This document shows, in pieces, positions 43,123-52,613 of a stretch of 64,000 nucleotides of DNA (its first letter is position 1; every line of letters starts with the position of its first letter). The position numbers and the translations under genes were made by a program. The stretch comes from Devosia subaequoris (GTDB lineage Bacteria; Pseudomonadota; Alphaproteobacteria; Rhizobiales; Devosiaceae): the NCBI RefSeq assembly GCF_014197055.1, contig NZ_JACIEW010000004.1, forward strand, positions 186,001 to 250,000, in the 5' to 3' direction. Under the pieces are notes generated by a model. It did no database searches. It was given only the letters and a program-made list of their open reading frames with translations, and was not told the DNA's origin.

Positions 43123-44418
43123 ATGCTCGACAAACCTGCCCATCCCGAACATTTCCCGACGCCGGACTATGCGCCAGACCGTTGGGACAATATTGCCCGC
43201 AACTACACCCCCGCTGATGTGGCGCGCCTGGCGGGATCGTTGCCGATCCGGCATTCACTGGCCGAGAACGGGGCTAAAAAACTCTGGCAATTGCTGCACA
43301 ATGAGGACTTCGTGCCGACCCTGGGCACCTTTACCGGCAATCAGGCGGTGCAGCAGGTCAAGGCAGGTTTGAAGGCAATTTATCTTTCCGGCTGGCAGGT
43401 GGCCGCCGACGCCAACTCCTCGGGCAATATGTATCCCGACCAGTCGCTTTATCCGGTCGACAGCGTGCCTTCGGTGGTCAAGCGCATCAACAAGGCCTTG
43501 CAGCGCGCCGACCAGATCCAGACCATGGAAAAGGCTGACGGCGTGGCCACCACGGATCACGATTTCTTTGTGCCGATTATTGCCGATGCCGAGGCCGGCT
43601 TTGGCGGTGCGCTGAATGTATTTGAATTGATGAAGGCAATGATCGAAGCCGGCGCGGCCGCCGTGCATTTCGAAGACCAGCTCGCTTCTGAAAAGAAGTG
43701 CGGCCATCTCGGTGGCAAGGTGCTGGTGCCGACCAGTCAGTTCGTGCGTACGCTCAATGCAGCACGGCTAGCGGCCGACGTCATGGGCGTGCCAACGCTG
43801 ATCATGGCCCGCACCGATGCGGAAGCGGCACGGCTGATTACTTCGGATATTGACGAATATGACAAGCCGTTTGTCACCGGCGAACGCACAGCCGAAGGTT
43901 TTTACCGGCTCAAGGGCGGGCTGGACTGCGCCATCGCTCGCGGCCTGGCCTATGCGCCCTATGCGGACCTGATCTGGTGCGAAACCTCCAAGCCGGATCT
44001 GGGTGAAGCGCGCAAATTCGCCGAGGCGATCCGCAAACAGTATCCTGACCAGATGCTGGCTTATAATTGCTCGCCAAGCTTCAACTGGGCCAAGCATATG
44101 GGTGAGGCGGAGATGGCGGCTTTCCAGCGCGAAATCGCCGCCATGGGCTACAAGTACCAGTTCATCACCCTGGCGGGGTTCCACAATCTGAGCCTCAGCA
44201 CCTTCGAATTGGCGCGCAGCTATAAGCAGGACGGCATGGCCGGCTATTCGCGGCTGCAACAGGCCGAATTTGCCGCCGAGCCGCATGGCTTCTCCGCGGT
44301 CCGGCACCAACGCGAAGTGGGCACCAGCTATTTCGACGCGGTTTCCATGACCGTGACCCAAGGCCAGAGCGCCACCACGGCGATGGCTGAATCCACCGAG
44401 ACGGCGCAGTTTCACTAA
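43123..44418 (+). CDS. aceA: Isocitrate lyase
   Basis: It cleaves isocitrate to glyoxylate and succinate, the first step of the glyoxylate shunt for growth on acetate and fatty acids. The protein has 431 residues. The catalytic loop is the canonical KKCGHLGGK (about 186-194). Further signatures are [22 protein letters not shown] (about 90-111) and the Mg-binding region [13 protein letters not shown] 43123 has GAGGAGAG upstream. Malate synthase is not in the window. Confidence 0.97.
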   Translation: MLDKPAHPEHFPTPDYAPDRWDNIARNYTPADVARLAGSLPIRHSLAENGAKKLWQLLHNEDFVPTLGTFTGNQAVQQVKAGLKAIYLSGWQVAADANSSGNMYPDQSLYPVDSVPSVVKRINKALQRADQIQTMEKADGVATTDHDFFVPIIADAEAGFGGALNVFELMKAMIEAGAAAVHFEDQLASEKKCGHLGGKVLVPTSQFVRTLNAARLAADVMGVPTLIMARTDAEAARLITSDIDEYDKPFVTGERTAEGFYRLKGGLDCAIARGLAYAPYADLIWCETSKPDLGEARKFAEAIRKQYPDQMLAYNCSPSFNWAKHMGEAEMAAFQREIAAMGYKYQFITLAGFHNLSLSTFELARSYKQDGMAGYSRLQQAEFAAEPHGFSAVRHQREVGTSYFDAVSMTVTQGQSATTAMAESTETAQFH

Positions 44419-44490
44419 GCCAAGTCCCGCTTGATCGGTAAAGCGCGATGGGTCTAGGATTTGCTCCTGGCTCATCGTGTCTTGCTGTCC

Positions 44491-45606
44491 ATGTCGCTCG
44501 CTGCCAAACGCTTCGTTCTGGACCAAATAGCCCGGGCCGGCATTGTCGCCGGAGCGGGTCCGGATGCCGATGTCACCGTTCATGACGAGCGACTATACGC
44601 CCGCCTGTTGCGGGACGGCACGCTGGGGCTGGGCGAAGGCTATATGGATGGCTGGTGGGATGCCGAGCCGCTCGACAGCCTATTGTTCAAGCTGATTTCT
44701 GCGCGGGTGCAGGACGCCTTTCCGCGCGACCTGCCACTGATCGCCAGCACGCTCAAGGCGCGTCTGCTCAACATGCAGCGATTGCGGGTTCGCGAAGTGG
44801 CCGAGCGGCACTACGACCTCGACAACAGCCTCTATGCGGCCATGCTGGACAAGCGCATGATCTATTCATGCGCCTATTGGGCGCAGGCCGACACGCTGGA
44901 CGCGGCGCAGGAAGCCAAGCTCGATCTGATCTGCCGCAAACTGGGGCTGGAACCGGGTATGCGCGTGCTCGATATCGGCTCGGGCTGGGGCGGTTTTCTG
45001 CAATTCGCGGCCGAGCGCTATGGCATTTCCGGGCTTGGCGTCACCGTCAGCCAGGAACAGGCCGACTATGCCAATGCGCATGGGCAGGGCCTGCCGGTCG
45101 AGACCCGACTGATGGACTATATGGCGCTTGAGGGCCAGTTCGACCGGATTGTCTCTATCGGTATGTTCGAGCATGTCGGCTACAAAAACTATCGCGCTTA
45201 TTTCTCCAAGGCCCGCTCGCTGCTCAAGCCAGACGGGCTATTCCTGCTACACACCATTGGCGGCAATATTTCGACCACGCATGGCGACCCCTGGGCAGAA
45301 AAATACATCTTTCCCAATGGCATGCTGCCCTCGATTGCCCAGATCGGGCAGGCTGTGGAGGGCCTGTTCGTGATGGAGGACTGGCACAATTTCGGCGCCG
45401 ATTATGACAAGACGCTGATGGCGTGGCGCGCGCGGTTCGATGCGGCCTGGCCCGAGCTTGCGCAGCGCTATGATGAGCGTTTCCGGCGCATGTGGCGCTA
45501 TTATCTCTCGGTGTTTGCCGCCCTGTTCCGCGCCCGGCAGATCAATCTCTGGCAGATCGTGCTGTCGCCGGAAGGCGTTTCGGGGGGTTATCGCCGGGTG
45601 AGCTGA
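44491..45606 (+). CDS. cfa: Cyclopropane-fatty-acyl-phospholipid synthase
   Basis: It uses SAM to methylenate unsaturated acyl chains of membrane phospholipids, usually on entry to stationary phase or under acid stress. The protein has 371 residues from ATG 44491; TTG 44461 is a weaker alternative. An N-terminal domain carries GLGEGYMDGWWDAEPLD (about 48-64). The SAM-binding motif is VLDIGSGWGGFLQFAA (about 161-176). The catalytic Cys region SCAYW (about 127-131) and the HTIGG of the bicarbonate site are present. Confidence 0.95.
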   Translation: MSLAAKRFVLDQIARAGIVAGAGPDADVTVHDERLYARLLRDGTLGLGEGYMDGWWDAEPLDSLLFKLISARVQDAFPRDLPLIASTLKARLLNMQRLRVREVAERHYDLDNSLYAAMLDKRMIYSCAYWAQADTLDAAQEAKLDLICRKLGLEPGMRVLDIGSGWGGFLQFAAERYGISGLGVTVSQEQADYANAHGQGLPVETRLMDYMALEGQFDRIVSIGMFEHVGYKNYRAYFSKARSLLKPDGLFLLHTIGGNISTTHGDPWAEKYIFPNGMLPSIAQIGQAVEGLFVMEDWHNFGADYDKTLMAWRARFDAAWPELAQRYDERFRRMWRYYLSVFAALFRARQINLWQIVLSPEGVSGGYRRVS

Positions 45607-45634
45607 GCCTGCGCCGCAGATTCACGTGAAACAC

Positions 45635-45643
45635 TTATCCACA
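45635..45643 (+). other. Isolated consensus DnaA box
   Basis: TTATCCACA is an exact match to the DnaA box. It is a single copy in a 53-base gap between convergent genes, with no AT-rich unwinding region, so it is not an origin. It may be chance. Confidence 0.35.
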
Positions 45644-45659
45644 GGCTTACGTACAGGCC

Positions 45660-46112
45660 TCAGAATATCGACTGCCTCAGCGGCAGTTTGATCGGAGCGG
45701 GAAAGCCAGCTTTCAGATCATCCCAGAAACGGTCGCGCAGGACCTCGGGAAAGACATGGCCCCGGGGCAGGGCCCCGCGCGCGAACCAGCCCGCTTCACT
45801 GATGGATTCGGCCTCGGCGGGATTGGCCGAAACATCGATCTCGCCCGAGACATAGTCGGCGAGAAACCAGAACTTGACGATGCGGCCCCAATCATCGATC
45901 AGCTCGTCAATATAGGCCATGGCACGTGGCTCTACCCGAATGCCGGCCTCTTCAAAAGCCTCGCGCGCCGCGGCTTCGTGCAGCTCTTCGGTGCCCTCGG
46001 CGCCGCCACCGGGACCAGCCCAGAAATCATGTGCCCCGGGCCGAAAATGGCGCACCAGCAGGATGCGATCATCGCGCTGCGCCAGTACGCCGGCGGAAAT
46101 ACGGTGTTTCAT
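45660..46112 (-). CDS. Nudix hydrolase
   Basis: It is a single-domain Nudix pyrophosphatase of 150 residues. The Nudix box GX5EX7REUXEEXGU is complete in GGAEGTEELHEAAAREAFEEAGI (key residues G35, E41, R49-E50 and EExG at 52-56, approximate). ATG 46112 is used; the longer frame to 46142 overlaps comM's end region. It follows comM by 16 bases, so it is probably co-transcribed. The nucleotide substrate is unknown. Confidence 0.9.
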   Translation of the reverse strand: MKHRISAGVLAQRDDRILLVRHFRPGAHDFWAGPGGGAEGTEELHEAAAREAFEEAGIRVEPRAMAYIDELIDDWGRIVKFWFLADYVSGEIDVSANPAEAESISEAGWFARGALPRGHVFPEVLRDRFWDDLKAGFPAPIKLPLRQSIF

Positions 46113-46128
46113 CGAGATCCTCGCGCCC

Positions 46129-47655
46129 TCAGCCGGCCCCAAAGCTCAGCCGATAACTCAGCGCTTCGGCGATATGGGGCCGGGCGACCTTATCGGAGCC
46201 CGCCAGATCGGCAAGCGTGCGCGCCACCTTGAGAACGCGATGATACGCACGGGCGGAAAGGTTGAACCGCTCGGCAGCCTGGAGCAGCAGCGACTGGCTT
46301 TCCCGATCGGGCTCGACCAGTTTTTCGATGAGGGAAGCGGGGGCTGCAGCATTGGTCAGGATACGGGCATGTCCCGCATCGGCAAAGCGCCGGTGTTGCC
46401 GCTCACGTGCGGCGGCCACGCGTTTGGCGACATCAGCCGAGCTCTCCGCAGCGCCCCCCGATCCGATCATGTCGACAGCGCTTACCGCCGGTACATCGAT
46501 CCGGATGTCGATGCGATCGAGAAACGGCCCGGAAATCCGCGCCTGATAGTCCCCCGCACAGGCCGCGCCGCGCTTGCAGCTATGGCCCGGCGTGCCGGCC
46601 ATGCCGCATTTGCAAGGGTTCATCGCCGCTATCAATTGGAAGCGGCTGGGATAGGACACCCGCGCATTGGCCCGGGCAATTACCGTCTCGCCGCTTTCGA
46701 GCGGCTGGCGCAGGCTGTCGAGCACATTGGGCGCAAATTCGGGCAGTTCATCGAGAAACAGCACGCCATTGTGGGCCAGGCTCGCTTCGCCCGGCCGCAC
46801 CTTCAGCCCCCCACCCACCAAAGCAGCCATGGAGGCGGAGTGGTGCGGCGCGCGAAACGGCCGCCGGTCCGACAGAGCGCCATCGGCCAGTTCTCCGGCG
46901 ATGGACTGGATCATCGAGATGTCGAGCAGTTCGCGCGCGGAGAGAGGTGGGAGAATGGAGGGCAGACGCGCGGCCAGCATGGATTTTCCTGCGCCGGGTG
47001 GCCCCACCATGAGCATGTTGTGCCCCCCGGCCGCGGCGACTTCGAGGGCGCGCCGCGCCACCGCCTGGCCACGCACATCGACAAGATCGGGCAAATCGCC
47101 GGGCGCGACCAATTGCCGGACGGGTTGAGGGCGCGCCTGCAATTGATGACCGGTGAGGTGATTGACCAGGGCGATCAGGCTATCGGTGGCAATGATATCG
47201 ACATCTTCTCCTGCCCAGGCGGCTTCCGAGCCGGAGATCTGTGGACATATAATACCCATGCCCTTGGCGCTGGCCGCCATTGCGGCCGGAAGAACGCCTC
47301 CGACATGAGCGAGCCTCCCGTCCAGCCCCAGCTCGCCCAATGCCACGTAGCCCTCGAGCGCGTCCTGCGGAATTGCGCCCAGCGCACCCATCAGCGCCAG
47401 GGCAATAGGCAGGTCGTAATGGCTGCCTTCCTTGGGCAGGTCGGCGGGCGCCAGATTGATGGTGATGCGCTTGGGTGGCAGGCCGAGCCCGGAGGCAGTC
47501 AGGGCAGCGCGGACCCGTTCGCCGCTTTCGCGCACCGCCTTGTCGGGCAGGCCGACCAGCACCAGTGCGGCAAGGCCGGGCGCAATATGAGCCTGCACAT
47601 CGACCGGAACGGCCTCTATGCCCTGAAACGCCACAGTCGTTACGCGGGTCACCAT
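46129..47655 (-). CDS. comM: ComM/YifB-type Mg-chelatase-like AAA+ ATPase
   Basis: The protein has 508 residues. An N-terminal Lon-protease-like fold (1-170) contains KRITINLAPADLPKEGSHYDLPIAL. The Mg-chelatase AAA+ core has Walker A VGPPGAGKSMLAARLP (about 216-231) and Walker B GVLFLDELPEF (about 299-309). A zinc-finger-like MNPCKCGMAG...CKRGAACAG and a C-terminal domain follow. ComM is a helicase that promotes branch migration during natural transformation in several Gram-negatives. Its role in this organism is inferred. Confidence 0.94.
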   Translation of the reverse strand: MVTRVTTVAFQGIEAVPVDVQAHIAPGLAALVLVGLPDKAVRESGERVRAALTASGLGLPPKRITINLAPADLPKEGSHYDLPIALALMGALGAIPQDALEGYVALGELGLDGRLAHVGGVLPAAMAASAKGMGIICPQISGSEAAWAGEDVDIIATDSLIALVNHLTGHQLQARPQPVRQLVAPGDLPDLVDVRGQAVARRALEVAAAGGHNMLMVGPPGAGKSMLAARLPSILPPLSARELLDISMIQSIAGELADGALSDRRPFRAPHHSASMAALVGGGLKVRPGEASLAHNGVLFLDELPEFAPNVLDSLRQPLESGETVIARANARVSYPSRFQLIAAMNPCKCGMAGTPGHSCKRGAACAGDYQARISGPFLDRIDIRIDVPAVSAVDMIGSGGAAESSADVAKRVAAARERQHRRFADAGHARILTNAAAPASLIEKLVEPDRESQSLLLQAAERFNLSARAYHRVLKVARTLADLAGSDKVARPHIAEALSYRLSFGAG

Positions 47656-47697
47656 CGGCTCTTGCCCCCAATTGCCGAACCCGACGCTAGCAGATCG

Positions 47698-47789
47698 TTA
47701 ACCAGCCAGCAAGAACGAAGAGCGAACGGAAGATGGCTTGTTAACCATGCCCGCTGCCACACTGGTTACCCTAAAACTCCATTAACCGG
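47698..47789. promoter_or_regulatory. Cluster of CtrA-like half sites between comM and the GH25 gene
   Basis: TTAACCAG (47698), TTAACCAT (47741) and TTAACCGG (47782) lie within 92 bases. TTAACCAT is an accepted CtrA half-site form in Alphaproteobacteria. No TTAA-N7-TTAA full site is present. Confidence 0.4.
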
Positions 47790-47811
47790 CCCATGTTGAA
47801 TCAAGGTAGAA

Positions 47812-48678
47812 GTGTCTTCCTGCGTTTGGGTGTTTTCCAGAATGGTCCTGTCCCTGTCCCGCTCTGCCTCCGCCGCGTTGCGCGGCGCCGTGATGAGCCT
47901 TGCCGTGGTGGCGCTGGCCGCCTGTGGCAGCATGGGTGGTCTTTATAGCGCCATTCCCGGGGACAACCGGCCGCATTCGGGGGTCGATCGAGCCCGTTCC
48001 ATGCCGATCCATGGGATTGATGTGGCGCGCTACCAGGAAAATGTGGACTTTGCCCGGGCGCGATCGGCAGGCACGCATTTCGTGTTCATGAAGGCTACCG
48101 AGGGCAAGGACTATCTCGACCCCAATTTCCGCGTGAACTGGCAGCGGGCGCGCGATGCGGGCATGCCGCGCGGAGCCTATCACTTCATGACCTGGTGCTC
48201 GCTGGCCTCCGAGCAGGCTGCCTGGTTCACCCAGAACGTGCCGTTCGACCCCAGTGCGCTGCCACCGGTGCTGGACCTGGAGTGGAACAATCATTCGAGC
48301 TGCAAGGTCAAGCCGAACAAGGCCGATGCGCTGGAAAAGATTCGGCTGATGCTCGACGTCATGGAACGTCATACCGGCAAGCTGCCGATCATCTATACCG
48401 ACATGAATTTCCATCGCGACATACTGGCGGGCGAATATTTCCCAAATGCCTTCTGGTTGCGTTCGACCGCAGCAGCGCCGCATGAGCGCTACGAGAACCG
48501 CCCCTGGACGTTCTGGCAATATACCCAGACCGGGGTGGTGCCGGGAGTGCGTGGCGAGGTCGACCGCAATGTATTCTACGGCTCGACGGAGGAGTGGCTG
48601 ATGTTCCTGCACACCGGCTGCGATCCGCGCGCCATCGCCGCGCTGCAAAGAACCGGACGTTGCCTGCCGGCCAAGTAG
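47812..48678 (+). CDS. GH25 muramidase (lysozyme-like) lipoprotein
   Basis: It is predicted to cleave the MurNAc-GlcNAc bond in peptidoglycan. The protein has 288 residues from GTG 47812, with AAGG upstream; ATG 47842 is an equally plausible start. A hydrophobic leader ends in lipobox VVALAACGS (about 31-39), so it is probably a lipoprotein. The GH25 domain (about 65-265) starts HGIDVARYQENVDFARAR, with an acidic Asp, then FMKATEG, GAYHFM and the catalytic region PVLDLEWNNHS. Divergent from comM. Family hits of this kind occur in both phage and chromosomal settings; no phage genes are nearby. Confidence 0.9.
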   Translation: MSSCVWVFSRMVLSLSRSASAALRGAVMSLAVVALAACGSMGGLYSAIPGDNRPHSGVDRARSMPIHGIDVARYQENVDFARARSAGTHFVFMKATEGKDYLDPNFRVNWQRARDAGMPRGAYHFMTWCSLASEQAAWFTQNVPFDPSALPPVLDLEWNNHSSCKVKPNKADALEKIRLMLDVMERHTGKLPIIYTDMNFHRDILAGEYFPNAFWLRSTAAAPHERYENRPWTFWQYTQTGVVPGVRGEVDRNVFYGSTEEWLMFLHTGCDPRAIAALQRTGRCLPAK

Positions 48679-48755
48679 GGCGCGATTTGGCGCTACCCAA
48701 TCTGCCTGTCGCCGCATAAGCTTGCGTAGCGAGTTGGGCATGGAAGGCAGGGCCG

Positions 48756-49772
48756 ATGGACTTTCTCAACGATATGGGGCTGGACGGTCTCAGCATCACG
48801 CTGATCGGCCTGGGCATATTGCTGTTGCTGGTGCTGTTTGCCGGTGCCAAGACCGTGCCGCAGGGCTATAATTTCACCATTGAGCGGTTCGGCAAATATA
48901 CCCGCACGCTCAAGGCCGGCCTCAATCTGATCGTGCCGTTCATCGATGTGGTCGGCAAGAAGATCAACGTCATGGAGCAGGTGCTGGACGTTCCGCATCA
49001 GGAAGTCATCACCCGCGATAATGCGACGGTGACCGCCAATGGCGTAACCTTTTACCAAATCCTGGATGCCGCCTCGGCCGCCTATGAGGTGACCAATCTC
49101 GAACACGCCATTCTGAACCTCACCATGACCAATATCCGCTCGGTCATGGGCTCGATGGACCTCGATTCCCTGTTGTCCAATCGTGACGAGATCAATGATC
49201 GGGTGTTGCGGGTGGTCGATGCAGCCGTCTCGCCCTGGGGCGTCAAGATTACCCGTATCGAAATCAAGGATATCGATCCGCCCAGCGATCTGGTGGATTC
49301 GATGGGCCGACAGATGAAGGCGGAGCGTGAGAAGCGCGCCGCAATTCTGGAGGCCGAAGGCCGGCGGCAGGCGGCAATTCTCAAGGCAGAGGGCGAAAAA
49401 CAGGCCCAGGTGCTGGAGGCCGAGGGCCGCCGCGAAGCGGCTTTCCGCGATGCTGAGGCCCGTGAGCGCGCAGCCGAGGCCGAAGCCAAGGCCACCCAAC
49501 TCGTGTCCGAGGCCATTGCTGCGGGCAATGTACAGGCGATCAATTATTTCGTCGCCAATAACTACATCAAGGCGCTGGAAAAAGTGGCCACTTCGCCCAA
49601 CCAGAAGCTGTTGATGCTGCCGGTCGAGGCATCCAGCGTCATCGGGGCGATTGGCGGCATCGCCGAAATCGCCCGGGAGACCTTTGGCTCGGAAAAACCG
49701 GCGCAGCCGCGCTCGGCGAGCCGACCACCGTCCAGCGCACCCTCCGCAGCGCCGACTACCGCGCCGGATTGA
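48756..49772 (+). CDS. SPFH/stomatin-family membrane protein (QmcA-like)
   Basis: The 338-residue protein has an N-terminal membrane helix (about 12-32). An SPFH/Band 7 domain spans about 33-215 (KTVPQGYNFTIERFGKYTRTLKAGLNLIVPF in outline). An alanine/glutamate-rich coiled coil follows at about 190-260 (repeats of ILEAEGRRQAAILKAEGEK). The proline/serine-rich tail is probably disordered. Paired with an NfeD-family gene 12 bases downstream, the classic stomatin-NfeD operon linked to membrane microdomains and protein quality control. Confidence 0.93.
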   Translation: MDFLNDMGLDGLSITLIGLGILLLLVLFAGAKTVPQGYNFTIERFGKYTRTLKAGLNLIVPFIDVVGKKINVMEQVLDVPHQEVITRDNATVTANGVTFYQILDAASAAYEVTNLEHAILNLTMTNIRSVMGSMDLDSLLSNRDEINDRVLRVVDAAVSPWGVKITRIEIKDIDPPSDLVDSMGRQMKAEREKRAAILEAEGRRQAAILKAEGEKQAQVLEAEGRREAAFRDAEARERAAEAEAKATQLVSEAIAAGNVQAINYFVANNYIKALEKVATSPNQKLLMLPVEASSVIGAIGGIAEIARETFGSEKPAQPRSASRPPSSAPSAAPTTAPD

Positions 49773-49784
49773 CGGGAGCGCCCT

Positions 49785-50234
49785 ATGGAGATTGTTAATT
49801 TTCTGGTCGAAAACGGCCCCTGGAGCTGGATCGTGGCCGGGCTGGTGCTGCTGGCGCTCGAGCTGGTGTTGCCCGGCGGCTTTCTGCTCTGGATGGGCAT
49901 TGCCGGCATTCTGACCGGCATCATCACCCTGTTCCAGCCACTGACCTGGCCCCTGCAATGGCTGATTTTCGGCGTGCTTTCGCTGGTTTCCATCTATGCC
50001 TGGGTGCGGCTGACCAGGGGGCGTGCAACCCAGACCGACCGTCCTTTGCTCAACCAGCGCACCGAGCATTTCATGGGCCGTGAAGTGGTGCTCGACCAAC
50101 CCATAGTCGACGGCTTCGGACGCCTGACCATGGGCGACACCAAGTGGCGGGTCAGCGGCCCCGATTTGCCGGCGGGGCAGCGCGTTCGCATCATTGACGC
50201 CGAGGGTGCCGTCTTGCGCGTCGAGCCGGTCTAG
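49785..50234 (+). CDS. NfeD-family membrane protein (short form)
   Basis: The protein has 149 residues. Two or three hydrophobic segments lie within about 12-80 (WIVAGLVLLALELVLPGGFLLWMGIAG). A C-terminal OB-fold beta-barrel (about 90-149) contains GREVVLDQPIVDGFGRLTMGD and WRVSGPDLPAGQRVRIIDAEG. It lacks the serine-protease domain of long NfeD proteins. It partners the SPFH protein encoded directly upstream. Confidence 0.93.
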   Translation: MEIVNFLVENGPWSWIVAGLVLLALELVLPGGFLLWMGIAGILTGIITLFQPLTWPLQWLIFGVLSLVSIYAWVRLTRGRATQTDRPLLNQRTEHFMGREVVLDQPIVDGFGRLTMGDTKWRVSGPDLPAGQRVRIIDAEGAVLRVEPV

Positions 50235-50343
50235 GCACTAACCCGCAAGGTTTCATTAACCACAAAATGCGAAGATCGGGACCCGGCCCCATGGGCCTGT
50301 TCCGGCTTGCCTATGCCTGCCGGCTTGATCTGCGGAGCGGGAC

Positions 50344-51609
50344 TTGGCCCGGCACGAGCTGACAGTGTTGCGAGTATTGCTGGTCAGCACGGCGCTGGCC
50401 GGCTCGGCGCTGGCGGACCCGCCAATCATCGACGAGACAAGCCTGCGCGAAGATCGCCTGACCCCCGGCCTCTATCCGGCAGCGCCGGTGCCCGATAAAT
50501 TCGCCGTACCGAACGAGCCGGGACATCCGCCGTTTGAGGTCGACTGGTCGATCGGCCTCAAGGGCAGCTACAGCAATGGCACCAGCGGCGAGCGCTTCAT
50601 TACCACGCTTAATCCGGCAGTTTCGGCAATCCATCAGGGGGTGCGCACCGATCTTGTGCTGGAGGGCGCTGCCGAACTGGCCCGCGACACCGACGGCACG
50701 CTGGGCGCTACCGCGCTCGATCTCGACGTTTCTGGCACCACCCGGATCGATCGCGACACCACGGCGAGCGGCGGCGCCAGCCTGAGCCTGTCGCGCGATC
50801 TGCCGTCCGCGCCAGGGCTTGATCCGGTGATCATCGAACCGCCCCTCAGCGTCACCGGCAGCATCAATGGCGGCATTGACCGGCAGTTGGGCAAATTCAA
50901 TCTAGGGCTTGATGGCACCATCGCCCGCACCGTTTATGGGCCCACCAGGCGCAGTGACACCGGCGTCACCGACAATTCAAGCCAGAATGTATGGGAGGGC
51001 GACGCGAGCTTGCGTCTTGGCCTACAGGCCACGCCCATCATCGAGGTGTTCGCCGAAGCCGGGCTTGGCCGCGACTGGTATGACCAAGCAGGGGCAGGCG
51101 GGACCAAGGCCGACGCCACCAGCCGTACCCTTCGCGCGGGCCTGGCAGGACAATGGAACGGCCTGGTTTCGGCCAGCGCTTCAATCGGTGTTGGTCACCA
51201 CGATTTCGACGATGGCAGTCTGAGCGACATCACCACGCGGCTTTATGACGCCAGTATCACCTATTCGCCCGATCCGACGCTCAACCTGTCCGCTGCACTG
51301 GCCACCACAGTGGAACCCACGGGCACGGACAGCACGGGCACGGCAAGGGTCGCCCATACCGCAACGGCGAGATTCGATTATACGGTCAATTCCTGGTTGC
51401 GCCTGCGCGCATCGGCGGACTGGGCCCGATCCTGGCTCGAAGGCAGCGCGGAAACCGAACAGCGCCACGGCGCCGGCCTCGGTGCCGACTACAAGGTCAA
51501 TGCCCACACCGCCGTTTCCGCCGATTACGGCTATGCGCATCGCGACAACAGTGCGAGCGGAGTGCGCGAGAGCCACACCGTCAGTCTTGGCGTGACGGTG
51601 CGACGCTGA
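50344..51609 (+). CDS. Outer membrane beta-barrel protein of unknown function
   Basis: The protein has 421 residues. A signal peptide (LRVLLVSTALAGSALA, cleavage near 24) is followed by a proline-rich linker. From about 65 to the end come alternating hydrophobic beta strands rich in Ser, Thr, Gly and Asp. The C-terminus SHTVSLGVTVRR has the alternation of a barrel strand but lacks a terminal Phe. TTG 50344 is the start, with GGAG nine bases upstream. It is probably a DUF560/BBP2-like outer membrane barrel. Its cargo is unknown. Confidence 0.75.
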   Translation: MARHELTVLRVLLVSTALAGSALADPPIIDETSLREDRLTPGLYPAAPVPDKFAVPNEPGHPPFEVDWSIGLKGSYSNGTSGERFITTLNPAVSAIHQGVRTDLVLEGAAELARDTDGTLGATALDLDVSGTTRIDRDTTASGGASLSLSRDLPSAPGLDPVIIEPPLSVTGSINGGIDRQLGKFNLGLDGTIARTVYGPTRRSDTGVTDNSSQNVWEGDASLRLGLQATPIIEVFAEAGLGRDWYDQAGAGGTKADATSRTLRAGLAGQWNGLVSASASIGVGHHDFDDGSLSDITTRLYDASITYSPDPTLNLSAALATTVEPTGTDSTGTARVAHTATARFDYTVNSWLRLRASADWARSWLEGSAETEQRHGAGLGADYKVNAHTAVSADYGYAHRDNSASGVRESHTVSLGVTVRR

Positions 51610-51619
51610 CCGAAAAAAG

Positions 51620-52504
51620 CTAGAGCTGGTCTTCCAGATCGAGCTTGCGCAGTTCCTCGACAAAGCCGGGGCGAATGTCGGGGCGGTCCAGGGCGAAAAC
51701 CACATTAGCGGTCAAAAAGCCCAGCTTGGAGCCGCAATCATAGACCTTGCCTTCGTATTTCACCCCGGTGAAGCGCTGCTGGTCCATCAAGGTCTGCATG
51801 GCGTCGGTCAACTGGATTTCATCACCGGCGCCACGGGTCTGCTCGGCCAGCAGGGCAAAGATTTCGGGCTGCAGGATATAGCGGCCCGAGATGAATAGGT
51901 TGGAGGGAGCCTCGTCGCGCTTGGGTTTTTCCACCATGCCATTAATGGCAAAACCCTGGTCCGGACCATCGCCGCGCACCACCACGCCATAGGAGGAAAC
52001 ATCCTCCCAGGCACATTCTTCCACCCCGATAATGTTGCCGGCCCGTTCCTCATAGGCGTCCATCATCTGTTTGAGCACGCCCGGCTTGGCCTGGAAGATC
52101 ATGTCGGGCAATAGCAGGGCAAAGGGTTGATCGCCCACGATGTCGCGGGCACACCAGACGGCGTGGCCCAGGCCCAGGGGCTCCTGTTGACGGGTGAAGC
52201 TGGTGCGGCCCGCCGAGGGCAGGTCCTGCTGCAATTCTTCGAGCGCCGCTGACTTGCCGCGCGCCTCAAGCGTTGCTTCAAGTTCGAACTGCTTGTCGAA
52301 ATGGTCCTCGATGACGCCCTTGTTGCGGCCAGTGACAAAAACAAAGTGCTCGATGCCGGCCTCGCGGGCCTCGTCCACCGCATACTGGATCAGCGGCCGG
52401 TCCACGACCGTCAGCATTTCCTTGGGCATGGCCTTGGTCGCGGGCAGGAAGCGGGTTCCCAACCCGGCAACGGGAAACACGGCGGTACGGACACGTTTAG
52501 ACAC
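51620..52504 (-). CDS. galU: UTP-glucose-1-phosphate uridylyltransferase
   Basis: It makes UDP-glucose. The protein has 294 residues from GTG 52504, which has AGGAG seven bases upstream. Upstream in-frame ATGs (52525, 52540) lack such a site. Nucleotide-binding and catalytic motifs are [22 protein letters not shown] (about 8-29) and [12 protein letters not shown] (about 190). The C-terminus is typical, [15 protein letters not shown]. It is divergent from galE across 109 bases, so UDP-glucose and UDP-galactose supply are likely coordinated for exopolysaccharide or LPS. Confidence 0.95.
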   Translation of the reverse strand: MSKRVRTAVFPVAGLGTRFLPATKAMPKEMLTVVDRPLIQYAVDEAREAGIEHFVFVTGRNKGVIEDHFDKQFELEATLEARGKSAALEELQQDLPSAGRTSFTRQQEPLGLGHAVWCARDIVGDQPFALLLPDMIFQAKPGVLKQMMDAYEERAGNIIGVEECAWEDVSSYGVVVRGDGPDQGFAINGMVEKPKRDEAPSNLFISGRYILQPEIFALLAEQTRGAGDEIQLTDAMQTLMDQQRFTGVKYEGKVYDCGSKLGFLTANVVFALDRPDIRPGFVEELRKLDLEDQL

Positions 52505-52613
52505 GCAAGCTCTCCTGAGTGGCATTCGAAGGTTGGTCAACGTAAAGCTAAATCAACATCTGCCACATAATGTTGCAACCAAATAGCGTTGTGATGCCGG
52601 GAGTTAGCGATAA

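Noticed and set aside
45919..47799. 626-residue frame on the plus strand
   Set aside because: It is antisense to comM and the nudix gene; its composition (His, Arg, Gly rich) is typical of a shadow frame in GC-rich DNA.
47812..48678. Prophage remnant suggested by GH25 lysozyme
   Set aside because: The protein has a lipoprotein leader and there are no holin, tail, integrase or att-like sequences nearby.
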